Notes: a model not told the origin generated them from the sequence alone. A stretch of 64,000 nt of DNA from Aquatica leii (GCA_035610365.1 CM069438.1:32233869-32297868), one strand, 5' to 3'. Positions 10,663-23,246 are shown, counted from the stretch's first letter. Numbers and translations: made by a program.

Positions 10663-11281
10663 TTGAGACAAACAAACACATTGCGAAAGTATACAGATTA
10701 CTCGTCCAGAGGGAAGCGTAGCTTTCCGATGTTGCGAGATCTACGCTAAATAATGATCAATCAATTTGTTTTGTTCGCTTTTTTCCACTTTTTCTTTTGA
10801 ATTTGGCGCATGACGGTCGACTAACCTTGCAACACAGTTGTTTAGATTCTTATTTGTGTCAAAAAAGACACAACGTTTAGCTATTTTGCACAGCGATACC
10901 GCTAAAAGTTTAAAGTTTGCTTAGAATAGTTCTAATTGTATTTGTGGAAAAATACCTATGTGACAACGTTGGAAATTGTACAGGTTAACATTAAATTTGT
11001 ATTATTTTTAGACTTTATTAAACTTTACTGTTATATAAATAAATAGTTTTAGTTTTTTGTTATTTTGATCCGACGCCCAAAGGGGTTTAAAAATTAAAAA
11101 AGAATAAGCTTTTCAAATTCATATCTGCACAGTTGGCAGCAACGCAGACAACTGCATGTGACTGCATGTATTGAAACAATTTATTAATAGTACTGCTAAC
11201 AAAAACAATATATTACCCTTTTTTATTCTGAGCTATAAGTATAATTGTCTTAGAGCAATACTAAACAATATATACAAAAAT
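10663..11281. other. 5' region of zinc-finger copy 2
   Basis: This AT-rich stretch between the LINE target duplication and the exon 1 ATG of copy 2 should contain that gene's promoter and 5' UTR. It shows little similarity to the 5' flanks of the other copies beyond the few bases before the ATG (ATATATAC). No other gene is seen. Confidence 0.45.
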
Positions 11282-13370
11282 ATGGGAGAAAAACCAACAA
11301 AAATTTGTCGAATTTGTTTACTAGAAATAGTAGAAACGGAGTGTCATCACTTACTGAATAGCAACAATAACTTAATGCTGCAATTTAAATTGTTGAATCT
11401 TCTACCAAAAATTGTAAGTACAACTGATTATATTCTATCGAGTAACATAAACTGTCTTACAGGATCTAAACATCACACCGAACCCAATTGCTTGTAACAG
11501 ATGTATGATTACAATTGAAGAAATATATGAATTTAAGCGACTGTGTATACAAACCGAAACGACTATAATAAACTTACGACAACAAGGTGTAATTAACGAG
11601 GAGTTGCGTGATAAAATTCAAATAGAACTCTCAAACCTACAAATAGTCAGCAGTGACTACTTGGAAATAAATACGGATGTGCCTGTATGCATTGAGAAAT
11701 CTTCAGAAACAGAATGGTATTATTGCTACAACTGCAATTTCAATACTACCCAAAAGACTGTTTTGATTCTACACTTGACTCGTGAAAATGTAATAGCAAC
11801 TGGTGAAAAACCATGTAAGTGCCACCTATGTGATTACTCGTGTATTACCAAGTGTGATTTAAATTTGCATCTTATGCGTAAGCACACCTGTAAGAAAACA
11901 TTTAAATGCAATATATGTGATTTCTGCTGTACCACCAAATCTAGTTTCAAAACACATATGTCTAAGCACCCTGGTGAAAAACGATTTAAATGCCACCTAT
12001 GTGATCAGTCATGTGTTACCAAGTCTGTTTTAAAAATGCATATTATGCGTAAGCACACTGGTGAGAAACCATTTAAATGCAATATATGTGATTTCTGCTG
12101 TATCAGCAGATCTAGTTTAGAAACGCATATGTGTAAGCACACTGGTGAAAAACGATTTAAATGCAATATATGTGATTTCTGCTGTATCACCAAATCTAGA
12201 TTAAAAACGCATATGTCAACACACACTGCTGAAAAACCATTTAATTGCCACCTATGTGATTACTCGTGTATTACCAAGGGTGATTTAAAATTGCATATTA
12301 TGCGTAAGCACACCGGTGTGAAACCATTTCAATGCAATATATGTGATGTCGGCTGTATCACCAAATCTAAATTAAAAACGCATATGTCTACACACACTGG
12401 TGAAAAACCATGTAATTGCCACCTATGTGATTACTCATGTATTACCAAGGGTGATTTAAAATTGCATATTATGCGTAAGCACACTGGTGAGAAACCATTT
12501 AAATGCAATATATGTGATGTCTGCTGTATCACCAAATCTAGTTTAAAAACGCATATGTATAACCACACTGGTGAAAAACGATTTAAATGCAATATATGTG
12601 ATTACTGCTGTAACCTAAATAGTAGTTTAAAATTACATATGTCTACACACACTGGTGAAAAACCATGTAAATGCCACCTATGTGATTACTCATGTATTAC
12701 CAAGGGTGATTTAAAATTGCATATTATGCGTAAGCACACCGGTGAGAAACCATTTAAATGCAATCTATGTGATGTCTGCTGTATCACCAAATCTAGTTTA
12801 AAAACGCATATGTATAACCACACTGGTAAAAAACGATTTAAATGCAATATATGTGATTACTGCTGTAACCTAAATAGTAGTTTAAAATTACATATGTCTA
12901 AGCACACTGGTGAAAAACCATGTAAATGCCACCTATGTGATTACTCGTGTGTTACCAAGGGTGATTTAAAATTGCATATTATGCGTAAGCACACCGGTGA
13001 GAAACCATTTAAATGCAATATATGTGATGTCTGCTGTATCTCCAAATATAGTTTAAAAACGCATATGTTTAAGCACACTGGTGAAAAACCATGTAAATGC
13101 CACCTATGTGATTACTCGTGTATTGTCAAGACTCATTTGAAATTGCATATTATGCGTAAGCACACCAGTGAGAAACCATTTAAATGCAACATATGTGATT
13201 ACTACTGTACCACTAAATCCACTTTAAAAAGTCATGTGTCTAAGCACACTGGTGAAAAACGGTTTAAATGCAATATATGTGATTACTGTAGCAACAATGT
13301 CAGTCACTTAAAAAGGCATATGTCTAAGCACACTGGTGAAAAACCATTTAAATGCAATACTTATATGTGA
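11282..13370 (+). CDS. ZAD-C2H2 zinc-finger protein, copy 2 (679 aa, two exons)
   Basis: Exon 1 is 11282-11413 (44 codons, ATG at 11282, CRIC at residues 9-12). The intron is 11414-11462 (GTAAGT to CAG, 49 bp, phase 0). Exon 2 is 11463-13370, with the second ZAD pair CNRC, a degenerate finger and 18 C2H2 fingers. Two finger types are mixed: CNIC fingers with H-x3-H, and CHLC fingers with H-x4-H (HIMRKH). A 255-bp block of one CHLC and two CNIC fingers recurs at about 12411, 12666 and 12921. It is the only copy on the plus strand and the most diverged. The reading frame ends after CNTYM, where 4 extra bases break the next finger. Probably a nuclear DNA-binding protein; target unknown. Confidence 0.88.
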
Positions 13371-13500
13371 TTACTGTTGTAACTGCAAGAATTATTTAAG
13401 AACACATACGTAAGCACACTAGTGAAAAATCATCAATATCATCAATATTTGATTTCCGCTATATTACGAAATCATATTTAAAAATGCATATAATCACGTC
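13371..13500 (+). pseudogene. Decayed C-terminal fingers of copy 2
   Basis: After the stop of copy 2 the finger pattern continues out of frame: a TGTGATTACTGTTGTAAC segment, an ACACATACGTAAGCACAC helix end, then a TGATTTCCGCT finger start and AAAATGCATATAATCACG. This matches one to two former fingers after a 4-base insertion. Confidence 0.65.
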
Positions 13501-13540
13501 ATTCAACGTAATGACATATTAAATACATTTACATTTAATC

Positions 13541-14181
13541 ATAATCTTATTGTAAATTAAATAGTTAAGTAAACATAAAAGTCCAATACGATAATAAATA
13601 ACAAATAGGAATTTAGACTTAAGAACTGTATACAGAATAGATAACGGTATAGAATAATAAAGGAAATTATAAAAGATCCAACGTCAACCCTCAACGGAGG
13701 GAGTTTCGTATTGGCTTTGGGGCTAGCGACTGTAATTAAATCTGTAATTTTAAATAAATTGTTTTTTATTGTTGTGTTGTAAATGTTGAACGTAATTGGC
13801 GCTGCGAACAGGATAGTCAAACGGGAATAAACCGATGTATTTCAATACTTCATTGACTATCAAAAGAACTGTAGTGATTGAAAACCATCATCTCATCGGC
13901 ATCGAGACCAGAAGGACTTCACCTACTCCGAAAGACTTCAACCATTTCAAAGGCAGAGGCGCTGAACGACTTCCTCAGATCTGCACCAAATTCTGCATGT
14001 ATCTTCAAATCATCTTCCTGTGAGTAATTTTTCTTTTGACCTTCTTTAAGTAGAGTATACATTGCTTTGAATTTTATTTAATTAATAAAAGGGATTTGTG
14101 ATCGATCCCCATTGATATTCAAAAATAACCTGGAAAACTCTGACATTGAGAACACATCTTCAAGTAGCTTACGAACCAACT
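13541..14181 (+). other. Intergenic, possible LTR end with primer-binding-like site
   Basis: No gene seen. TTGGCGCTGCGAACAGGAT at 13796-13814 resembles the primer-binding region after a gypsy 5' LTR, and the preceding AATAAATTG-rich stretch could be the LTR end. No matching second LTR was found, so this is weak. Confidence 0.3.
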
Positions 14182-15321
14182 TGTAACGTCCCGTTTGAAT
14201 TCATTACATTAAAATTCAATTTTACATTCATTTATTTTCTGCAACTAATATTGCACGTAAATTTATTCAGTTTGGCAACGTCGCGTTGTTTTAACCGACT
14301 TGAAGGTGGCTTGAACTTCACTTTCGCTGGGGCCACGCTTGGCGTGCGCGTTGTAGTGATGCGGGGAAGTCAAATTTTATTGATTATGGCGTAAAAACCT
14401 ATGTAATTTAATTTTTATTCATTCCATCTAATTATTGGTGAGTTTACCTTTATTCTGATATAATTTTTCTATTGAATTCTACATTTTTAGTGCTTTCGCA
14501 ATATTGCGCAATCGTTAGACAAAGGAAATTATTTCGAAGACCGTTACATTGAAGGTGTGACGTAAGTACATAATGTCATTCAAAAAAACCGTTCTAATTA
14601 TTTGTATTTAGGGTCTTTTCATTGGACTTTTATTTTTATCGGATCTTTCTTTTTATTCTGGATCTTTTCGTTTATTGGATTTTTATTCTGGATCCTTTCT
14701 TTTGGTTTTGTCGTTGAATTAATGGATTATCAGTTATTGAAGTTTATTATACACTGGGTTTTATTCCTGTTGAAGAATTTTATCACGTTAACCAAGATGT
14801 GCTAAAAATAGAAGATATCCGATAACGTTATATTAAACATGGTGAGTCAATTGGAATTAAGTTACATTTTACATTCAAGCAGTTAAATTGTGTTGTTTAA
14901 AACCTTTCGGGAAACATACTCGATAACAAATTTACCGTTTACTATTTTTTGCATTTAATATTAATTACTTATTAGGTGTAAGATTTTACGCTCTTTATTC
15001 ATCACTTAAACGTGGTTGGCGCCCTAATATTTTATTTTAAATACTGTTTTATTCTAAATATGTTTAATTTAAATATTGTTCATTGTTCTCTAATGTAAAT
15101 AGTTAGTTAAGTGTAGTTAATAAATTAACGGAGTTCACGTCTTTGTAGTTATTATCATTCAAACCCATCACCTTGAGGTCTGTGCTTACGATTGCTTGCC
15201 GTGGTCAAATTATTTTGCATTTATTAAATGTGTTTTTACTTTTATTATACGTTCTTTATTCAGTGTTGTATTTTTTATTACAAACTATATCACAAATAGT
15301 CAGAAAAAAGACAAAACCAAT

Positions 15322-16258
15322 ATGTCTGTAAATTATACCGAATTAAATTTAGCTAAAGATACCATACCTGCATATGAAGGCGGTCCCCAGAATTTATCGT
15401 ACTATATCAGACAGTGCAAAAAATTCATAGAATCATATAGAGTTAAGACAGCGGGAAACGAAAATAGTTTCTATAATAAATTAGTATTACAGTTGTGTAC
15501 CGCTAAATTGTTAGGCGCGGCACGGGAAACATTGATCATTTCAAATTGCAATACCTGGTCGGCAGTAAACGCTTTGTTAGTAAATCGCTTCGGCGACCAA
15601 CGTTATGAGACTCTTCTAGAAAATGACCTCATCACTTGCTTTCAAAATTTTGGAGAAAATTACGTGACTTATTACGAACGCTTGAAAACAAAACTGCAAT
15701 TCATATTAGAACATGTAAATCTTAGGGAACCAGACTCGACCATTAGCACTTACAAAAAAACTATGTTCCAACAACGCGCTCATTTGTGCAGGGTTATTAG
15801 AACCATATAGGTCCTATATCAGTAGCAAATCGGCAAACTCATTAGAGGACGCTTTGTCACACCTTAGGAACTACGATAACCAACAACAGCAGATAAACTT
15901 TTTAAACTTCATGAGGCAAAGGTTCAAAGCCCTCCTCAACCACAACAGGAAAATCGTACGAGACCCCAATTTCAAAACCCCCTTTTTAGCAAACCCCCGG
16001 CGTATAATGTACACCAACAAAACACCGCTTCAGCGACATTCTTACCAGCAATTCCAGTCCGGTCACCGACCGGAGTCGACAAACCAACGACCATTCCCCA
16101 GAGGATCAATAAATATTCAGACCGGACCGATACAAAGGCACTATCCTACGAACTCCCAGGTGTTCGGCAGGAAGGACGAGTCCAAACCTACTCCGATGTC
16201 AATCTGCACGCAGAATACCATGAAACCTTTTAACAACTTCACCCGAAATAACAACTAA
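15322..16258 (+). pseudogene. gag: gypsy-1 gag (frameshifted)
   Basis: The start is ATG 15322 (MSVNYTELNL). A capsid-like region typical of gypsy-clade Gag follows (ILEHVNLREPDSTISTYK near the C-lobe). A frameshift near 15780 moves the frame; the reading continues with EPYRSYIS and SLEDALSHLRNYDNQQQ from about 15800. A basic, Pro/Gln/Asn-rich tail to 16258 follows. No zinc knuckle is seen, which fits the gypsy/17.6-like Gag type. One clear frameshift makes it non-functional. Confidence 0.75.
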
Positions 16259-16439
16259 CGGCCAAATCAATTCCAACCTACAGCCCCGAGGAACTCCGAT
16301 TCAAGGAAGCTCTACAACATGGAATCACCTGTAATTTATAACGTAGAATCGTCTACGGCCGACGAGTACGACCACGAAGACTACGGATCGGTAGCAGAGA
16401 CCTACGACCACGACAGCTACTACGACGAGGAAATTGAGG

Positions 16440-19400
16440 ACTCAAGCGGAAATTTTCAGCTAACGGCCTCGGAAGGACTCACGTAGATTTCAACGCAATA
16501 TTTAGCAAACCAAAATTATCTTTCATATGCATACCAGAGTTCGATCTCAAGATTCTGATAGATTCCGGAGCTTCGAATTCCATATAAACCCCGACGTAGC
16601 TCGAGCACTCTTCAAAGGACACTATTTTAAGGAAGCTTTCTCCATTCAAAGTCTGAACCATGTGGTTACGGCCGACGACAACATTGCGTACCCTTTACTA
16701 GAAAACTATGGGATTAACCAAAGTATAAAAAACCACGTGTTTCAGTGGCATGAAAGGTTTGATGCCTTACTAGGTAGCGAGGACTTTATGAGGCTAGGAG
16801 CAAATATAGATTATCATAACTAGTTATTAGAAATTAAAGACGCCAAAATACCTCTATACTTTGAATTGAATCCGCAAAACTTCAAACCATTTGCACAAAC
16901 CCCCAGAATCACCTTAAAATACCAGTTAACATAAACAACGGAGAGGTAGTAATTCCTCAAACGACAATAGGTAAATTAATCATCCCCGAGTCGATAGTCA
17001 CCGCTAAAGATGGTTATTGTATATTTCCATTCGAAAACAGAAAACGTAGAGGTAAACTTCAAAGATCAAATCCAAGTCAAACCATTAACTGACTACGAGA
17101 TAGGGACACACAGCCATGAAGAAGTTAAAAACCTAGATATAATAAATTCAATCAAAACCGAACATCTAAACCACGAAGAGGAAGCAGAAATCATAGCTTT
17201 GTGCAGAAAGTACAGAGATGTTTTCTACGACGAAAAATCTAGCTTATCTTTCACCAATGCGATTAAACATACAATTAGGACGACCGATGAAAATCCAGTA
17301 TTTTCAAAAGGCTTTAGATATCCATTCCATTTAAAGACAGAGATACAAAAGGAGATAGAGAAATTACTGGACAACAAAATCATTAGACCTAGCATTTCAC
17401 GTTACAGCTCCCCAGTTTGGATCGTACCCAAGGAACAAGATGCCAGCGGAAAAGAAAAATGGAGGCTGGTGATTGACTACCGCAAACTGAACGACAGAAC
17501 GGTAGAAGACAAATACCCCTTACCGCGGATAGAAGAAATCCTAGAAAATTTAGGGAAATGTTGCTATTTCAAGACTATGGACCTGACGCAAGGATTCCGT
17601 CAAATAGAAATGTCAAAAGAATCAATTGAGAAAACGGCATTCTCGGTCTACAACGGCCATTACGAGTACGTTAGAATGGCTTTCGGACTGAAAAACGCAC
17701 CGACTACCGACTACGTTCCAAAGGGTCATGGACAACGTCCTCAGAGAATATCTCGACAGAAGCTATTTTGTGTATATGGACGAAGTAGTAGTATTCTTGA
17801 CGTCATTACATCACATCGAGATGATCCTGCAGAGATTCAGGGAGTGCAACTTAAAAATACAATTAAGCAAATCAGGATTCCTAAGGAAAGAAGTGATCTT
17901 CCTAGGACACGTCATCACCCCCGAAGGCGTGAAGCCCAACCCAGCGAAAATAGAAGCCATACAAAATTATCCAATACCCACTAACCAGAAAGAGATAAAT
18001 GCATTTATAGGACTGGTGGGATTCTATAGGAAATTTGTGCAAAACTTTTCGAAAATAGTATATCCATTAACAAAATGCTTAAAAAAGGGCACCACCGAAG
18101 TTGAATACGTAGAAGCATTTGCGAAATGCAAAGAGCTCATATCAAACTCGCCAGTATTAGCATATCCCGATTTCGGAAAAACATTCTACGTTACCACGGA
18201 CGCCTCAAATATTGCAATTGGAAGCGTCCTGTCACAGAATTCAAGACCGATATCGTTTTATTCTAGGACATTGAACACGGCAGAAAAAAACTACTCCACC
18301 ATAGAAAAGGAGCTGCTGTCCATTGTAGAAGTCGTCAAGCATTTCAGACCTTACTTATACGGCAGAAAATTTATCATTGAAACGGACCACAAACCCCTCG
18401 TATGGTTATTTTCCCTAAAAGACCCAAAATCTAGACTGACAAAATGGCGACTAAGACTAGAAGAATACGATTACCAAATTCAGTATAAAAAAGGGAAAGA
18501 TAATGTCGTAGCCGACGCCTTATCTAGAATAAATCTAATCAACATGGAAGGCGCACAACCGGAGGAAGACGACGACTTCGATCTCTTGTCCATTCTACCC
18601 AACGTAGACCTAGAGGAGATATTGGATCCGACAGAAACCAATCGAATGCTCGAGACAATGGCCACCAACGAACAGGAAACAACCCGAACGAAGACGTGGA
18701 AGACAAAAGAGAAAACAGCGTTGGCACATGGCCATCGAAAACCCTGTCTTCACAATGGGAATTATAGACAAGCCAGAGAACTTATTCAACAACAGAATAA
18801 TTGTCAAAGCGGGAGACGAATCAAAAGTAACACACACGAAACTATTTAAAAAGGATCACTACGTCATAACACTTCGATACGGGAACGAGACAACGGACTT
18901 GCCAAGGACCTTAAAAGAAATCATTAATCCGAAAACCCTTTACGGAATCTATTTTGCGGAGAAAAATCTAGAAAATAAACTCACGACTGCATGTCACCAA
19001 CTATTTGATTCCACAGTTAAGATTATAAAAAGCAACTCTCTAGCAAGAGACGTGGAGGAGACCGACGAACAATACAAATTAATCGAAAACTACTACCAAA
19101 GTAATCATAACGGAATCACTGAAACGTACAGTCAATTGAAATCTAGATATTACTGGCCAAATCCAAAAGAAAAAAAACAAAGTCGTAAATGAGTGTGAAA
19201 TTTGTCTGATGAGTAAATATGACCGAAACTCTTATCAACCACCGTACGCAGGTCCACTAATTGCGAAAAAGCCCTTTGAAATTATCCACGTGGACGTCAT
19301 AGGTTTCGAAAACAAAAAAATCTTAACAATCATTGACCTATTTTCGAAATACACCCATGTCCGTCACCATCTTAAACAAATTCAGACATTTTTTCTCCCA

Positions 19401-19722
19401 TCACAGTTTTTCAAACAAAATCGTCTGTGACGAAGGTAAGGAATTTAAAAACAAAACCGTTCAAGAGTATTTCGACCTATTCAAAATAAACCTACATTAT
19501 ACCACCAATTATAATTCTTCCTCGAATTCTCCAATCGAAAGGGCACACTCCACTCTATTAGAAAAAATAGGAACCCTAAAGTTAACGAACAAAAACGACA
19601 CCGCGAAAGACATCATGACCGCGGCAATTCTAAATTATAACAATCGGTCCACTCCAGCACCGGGTATACCCCCTTTACTTTACTTTACGGACCATACGAA
19701 AACCTTAACGCTCACGCAATAG
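16440..19722 (+). pseudogene. pol: gypsy-1 pol: protease, RT, RNase H, integrase (broken)
   Basis: The retropepsin motif LIDSGASNS lies at about 16554-16580 and is followed at once by a frameshift. The RT spans about 17200-18100: SSPVWIVPK, RLVIDYRKLN, MDLTQGFRQIEM, AFGLKNAP, then a frameshift near 17710. The catalytic box is YMDE (about 17770) instead of Y-x-D-D, so one catalytic Asp is lost. RNase H (TDASN, ELLSIVE, TDHKPL) and DALSRI end the core near 18530. A connection domain, part of the H2C2 finger (18728-19190) and the integrase core (HVDVIG, then SPIERAHSTL) follow to 19722 in several frames. Confidence 0.82.
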
Positions 19723-20056
19723 ATCTAGACAAAATTATTTACGAGAATTACAATCAAAAACCAAAAGACGAGATACTACTCTGCAACTGTATCAGAAACA
19801 AAGGGACGGAGAACTTGACAAAAATTAACAAAAACAAACGACCAAAGAATTAGGAAGACAAAGTTAACGTAATATCAGTAGACATCAATAAGGTAACAGG
19901 AATACGCGAAAAGTCAAAACGACAAACCAATATTCACACTAAGAAAATAAAACATATTAAAATCCTACTTTCCTTGCAGGACAGCTCTCCTGAGCCACAG
20001 CCTGGACCTTCAAACGCAGGAATTTAAAAGTAATGGATACTTCCTAGACCAAGTAG

Positions 20057-21741
20057 CCCAACAAACACAAGGATGTCCCGGGGACATGATGTTGCGGATC
20101 ACTGAATGTCCCAAAGTCATCCCATTTTGGTTTTGTGTACGTCCTAGGGACATTCATGGGACGTTCTTTTGTCACAAGTGTGTGCATCTCTACGATGTCC
20201 TTATAGGACATCCTTGCGTATCCGAAACAGGACGTCCTTTTTAGACGGCTGTAGGATATGTACTATATATGTATATTATATTTTTATCAAGAAAAGTACC
20301 ATTTCCAGTTAAAGTACATCTACTTTGTGCTTTTTTCTATTGTTTTTTTTATTCAGTAAGGAAACTTAACGTACTTCTCTGCGACTTGACGTAATGAATA
20401 AAAATAACTATCAAATAAAATACAAATTATTATTACATAAAACTATATTTTTAAATAATAATCCAAATTATATTCAATTAAAATAAATTTAGATTACTTC
20501 ATTGTTTTATCTTCTCGATCCCGGCGTTCTTTGGCCCTCCTTAGCGAGTTTTTTTAATACTTTCTTCCCGATTTTTTTAAGTGGCGCCTGAAAGAATGCA
20601 CTACATAAGAGATGGTAATCGTCATGTAGAGTCGATAAAAAAGTTAATACAAAAAGCTAATTTTGGTATTTCTATGTAATCAGAATTTACATTTTTCTAA
20701 ATTAAAGAATTGATACTTCTTTTGTAGAATTATTGATTGATCTTTTTGACGATTCTATTATTGATTAAATCATAAGAGATCATCGATTATAACCAGTTAA
20801 AAACTGTTTAAAAAAAATTTTGTAAACGCGTCAGTTTTGTAAATTTATTAAGAATTTTTATAGATTTCGCATTTACATTTCATCAGAGGAATGTGGTAAA
20901 AACAAAATTATTTCTAGATGTATTTTTAACTACCTTACTAATTATTGTGGAAATAGTAATACAATACGAGAAATACGCACACTAATCATAACTATGAATA
21001 CCAAGAATGCGATAACGTTAGTTTCTTAGTTAGATTAGCGATTTTGTGCCTTATCGGTCATGTTGACATTTTTGGATGACTTATTGTGAATCGCGACGAT
21101 AAAAGTCGTGAGATAATGTCACACTTTTAAACCTTTAATACAAAGAAAACATTTTTTAAATAATTTTTTGAGTAAAAAGATTTTTTTTTTACATAAAATA
21201 AATATTTTCAATTCACCGCATAGGTATGCGCGCGAGATGGGGTTTTAAATCACCATTATTAATAATTGTGATCTTTTAATTTTAATAAACTTTTATTAAT
21301 TTTTAGTAATTCAAAATAATAATTATAAATGATGATTTTTATAGATTATACATAAATACAAGGTACCAAAAACTTACCAAATAAATTTGTTTATGCACTA
21401 AAACACTCAAAAAACGTTAGATAATAAAAAGTACAGATAAATAAAGTAGTCAGAACACCAACAAAAACAGATACAGAGTGCAAACAGAGTGTACCACTTT
21501 GATATACCAAAGGAGCGTACGGGTGTTGAGTAGGCACCAGAGAACAAGAAGAAAAGTGGGCACGCGCACTAAGTTTGCATTTGTTTTTTCCCGCATAGGA
21601 CATCCCATCGTACGTTCTTCATTGACATCCTGAGGACGTCCTATTAAAGACATCCTATGCAGGTCCGTTTTGAAGCCCGGGATGTAAAGACAGCATTTGG
21701 ACGTAAAACGAACGTCCCTGAGACGTCGTGTGTTTACTGGG
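20057..21741 (+). mobile_element. TIR element copy A (1685 bp, non-autonomous)
   Basis: The left end is CCCAACAAACACAAGGATG and the right end is GACGTCGTGTGTTTACTGGG, so the terminal inverted repeats fit CCCARYAAACACA. The 190 bp inside the left end and about 140 bp inside the right end are packed with GTCC/GGAC hexamers in both orientations (ATGTCC, ACGTCC, TGTCCC), probable protein-binding sites. The centre is AT-rich. The same sequence occurs inverted at 27092-28619 and in part at 41738-42325. No transposase is encoded. A target duplication is not clear. Superfamily not assigned. Confidence 0.75.
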
Positions 21742-22742
21742 TTGCCCGTAGCGTACGCCTCGCGGACTCTCCATCAGGCCGAGTCTCATTATATAGTACT
21801 ATAAAAAAAGAACTTCTGGCTATTGTTTGGGGTGTTCATCATTTTAGGCCATATCTTTACGGTAAGAAATTTTTTGTAATCACACGGATCATAATCCACT
21901 AATATAGCTTTTCAATACAAAAGATCCGAGATCCAGATTAATGCGTTGGAAATTAAAACTTGAAGAATATCAATACAAAATAATTCACAAACCGGGCAAA
22001 CAAAATACAAATGTCGACGCATTATCGCGTATGGATCCCATTCAAAATCGAATTTCAAATGTGCTCCGAGATCATACTTACACAGAATATCTAGAGTACA
22101 TTCAAAATTATGTAATACATAATTCAAATTTTTTAGAATAATTATGAAGGCGATTTACTCGTGTGTGATGAAACGCACAGCATCGGTCACTGCGTTTCAA
22201 AAGATTAGTAATGTCTCGAGGCATAGCAAAAACAATAAAAGAAAAATTTAATAATGTGTCCGAATTAAAAAACCAAAACAAAGATTTACTCGAAATATGA
22301 ACAACTGTAAAATCTATTATATTATAACTGAAAATTTATATCACCAAAAACCTACGTACGAAAACTTTTATCAAGCGTTACAAAATTTTAGAAATCTTTG
22401 CGTTTCTAATTCTGAAAAGAATATCGCAATACCGCGACTGGATTGTGGACACGATAATTTAGAGTGGGAAACTGTAGAAACCATGTTACGTTTTATATTT
22501 AGTGACATTTCAATTAAAATTCACGTGTACCATAAAAGTCAAAATACCGAATTAACTGCCGAGCAAAAATTTTAAATAATACAAGAATCTCATAACTCGC
22601 GTATAGCAGCTCATAAAAGGGTAAAGCAAACTATCAAAAGAATAAAAGAAAATTTTAATTGGATAGGATTGAAAAAAACAGTAAAACGATACATAAAATC
22701 CTGCGAAATTTGTCAAAAGGTTAAAAGAAAAAATACTTTTTA
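21742..22742 (+). pseudogene. pol: gypsy pol fragment: RNase H, macrodomain, integrase zinc finger
   Basis: The fragment starts inside RNase H (the codons for LPVAYASRTL, then STIKKELLAIVWGVHHFRPY, about 21742-21880). It continues with the RNase H end (KLEEYQYKIIHKPGKQ and DALSRM, 21941-22040), a short tether, a macrodomain (22145-22575) and an integrase H2C2 domain (22575-22742, CEICQKVKR). Stops and frameshifts are at about 21880, 22139, 22207, 22297 and 22573. Catalytic integrase is absent. The left boundary is the end of TIR element A. Confidence 0.82.
22145..22575 (+). pseudogene. TARG1/OARD1-like macrodomain inside gypsy pol
   Basis: The segment shows the ordered signatures of an ADP-ribose macrodomain of the TARG1/OARD1 type: GDLLV then HSIGHCVSKD (22150-22206, adenosine side), SRGIAKTIKEKF (glycine loop, about 22214-22250), IYYIITENLYHQKPTYEN (about 22312-22366), then IPRLDCGHDNLEW (about 22429-22467), and a final IKIHVYHK strand. 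These enzymes remove or bind ADP-ribose on proteins. The usual R-I-G-C-G-x-D loop reads RLDCGHD, with its Asp kept; the Lys of the usual T-K-K segment is replaced (TEN). Two breaks, near 22207 and 22297, make this copy non-functional. It sits between RNase H and the integrase zinc finger. Confidence 0.8.
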
Positions 22743-22819
22743 AAAGCAGGTATCTCTATACGATAAGCGATACTTGCACTGAAAAAAAAGTTTGCACTAA
22801 CTCTACAGGCAATTACACT

Positions 22820-22995
22820 TGCAGCAAGTTTGCTAAGGAAGCAATAACAACCTTGTGACAACCTTGTCTCAACAAACTTGCAGCAATATTGTCATGACAA
22901 GTTTGGAGACTTGCAGCAAACCTGCAAGTTGACTAAGAAAGCAATAACAAGCTTGTGACAATCTTCTTTCGACAAACTTTCAGTAATATATCGCT
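22820..22995 (+). repeat. Imperfect direct repeat of about 80-90 bp
   Basis: Two copies of a unit with CTTGCAGCAA, then AAGAAAGCAATAACAA, then CTTGTGACAA and AACAAACTT-like sequence lie back to back. It is probably a short interspersed or MITE-derived repeat. No coding potential. Confidence 0.6.
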
Positions 22996-23246
22996 GAACT
23001 TTGAAGAAAGGTACAAAGAAAAACAAAATATTTTGTTTTGCTGATATGGTAATTAAATAAAGACTTGTTTCTACAAACTAGTTACAACTTCATTAGATAT
23101 TGTCTATTTGTTTTAATTCTGTTCCATTTCCACCTGTTCTATTCATCGCTAGGTTTGTTGACCTGAAACATAAAATTAAGAATAACCTTAATTGCTGATT
23201 TGATGGTAATGTTAAATAAGCTAAAAGCGTGCAAAACTTTAATAAT

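Larger units (their letters stand above)
14182..20056 (+). mobile_element. Degraded Ty3/gypsy element (gypsy-1)
   Basis: Gag, protease, RT, RNase H and integrase occur in order on the plus strand from 15322 to 19722, with many frameshifts. A probable 5' LTR starts TGTAACG at 14182 and may end at TTATTCA near 15001, before TGGTTGGCGCCC (15013-15024), a primer-binding-like site. These LTR limits are tentative. A CAG acceptor-like site near 19980 begins a short remainder (19981-20050) that could be the start of an env-like frame. The 3' end and 3' LTR are missing, cut by the TIR element at 20057. Confidence 0.75.

Noticed and set aside
11800-13370. Regular 84-87 bp periodicity that could suggest a repeat or CRISPR-like array
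   Set aside because: The period is the length of one zinc finger and the repeats are in-frame coding units without spacers.
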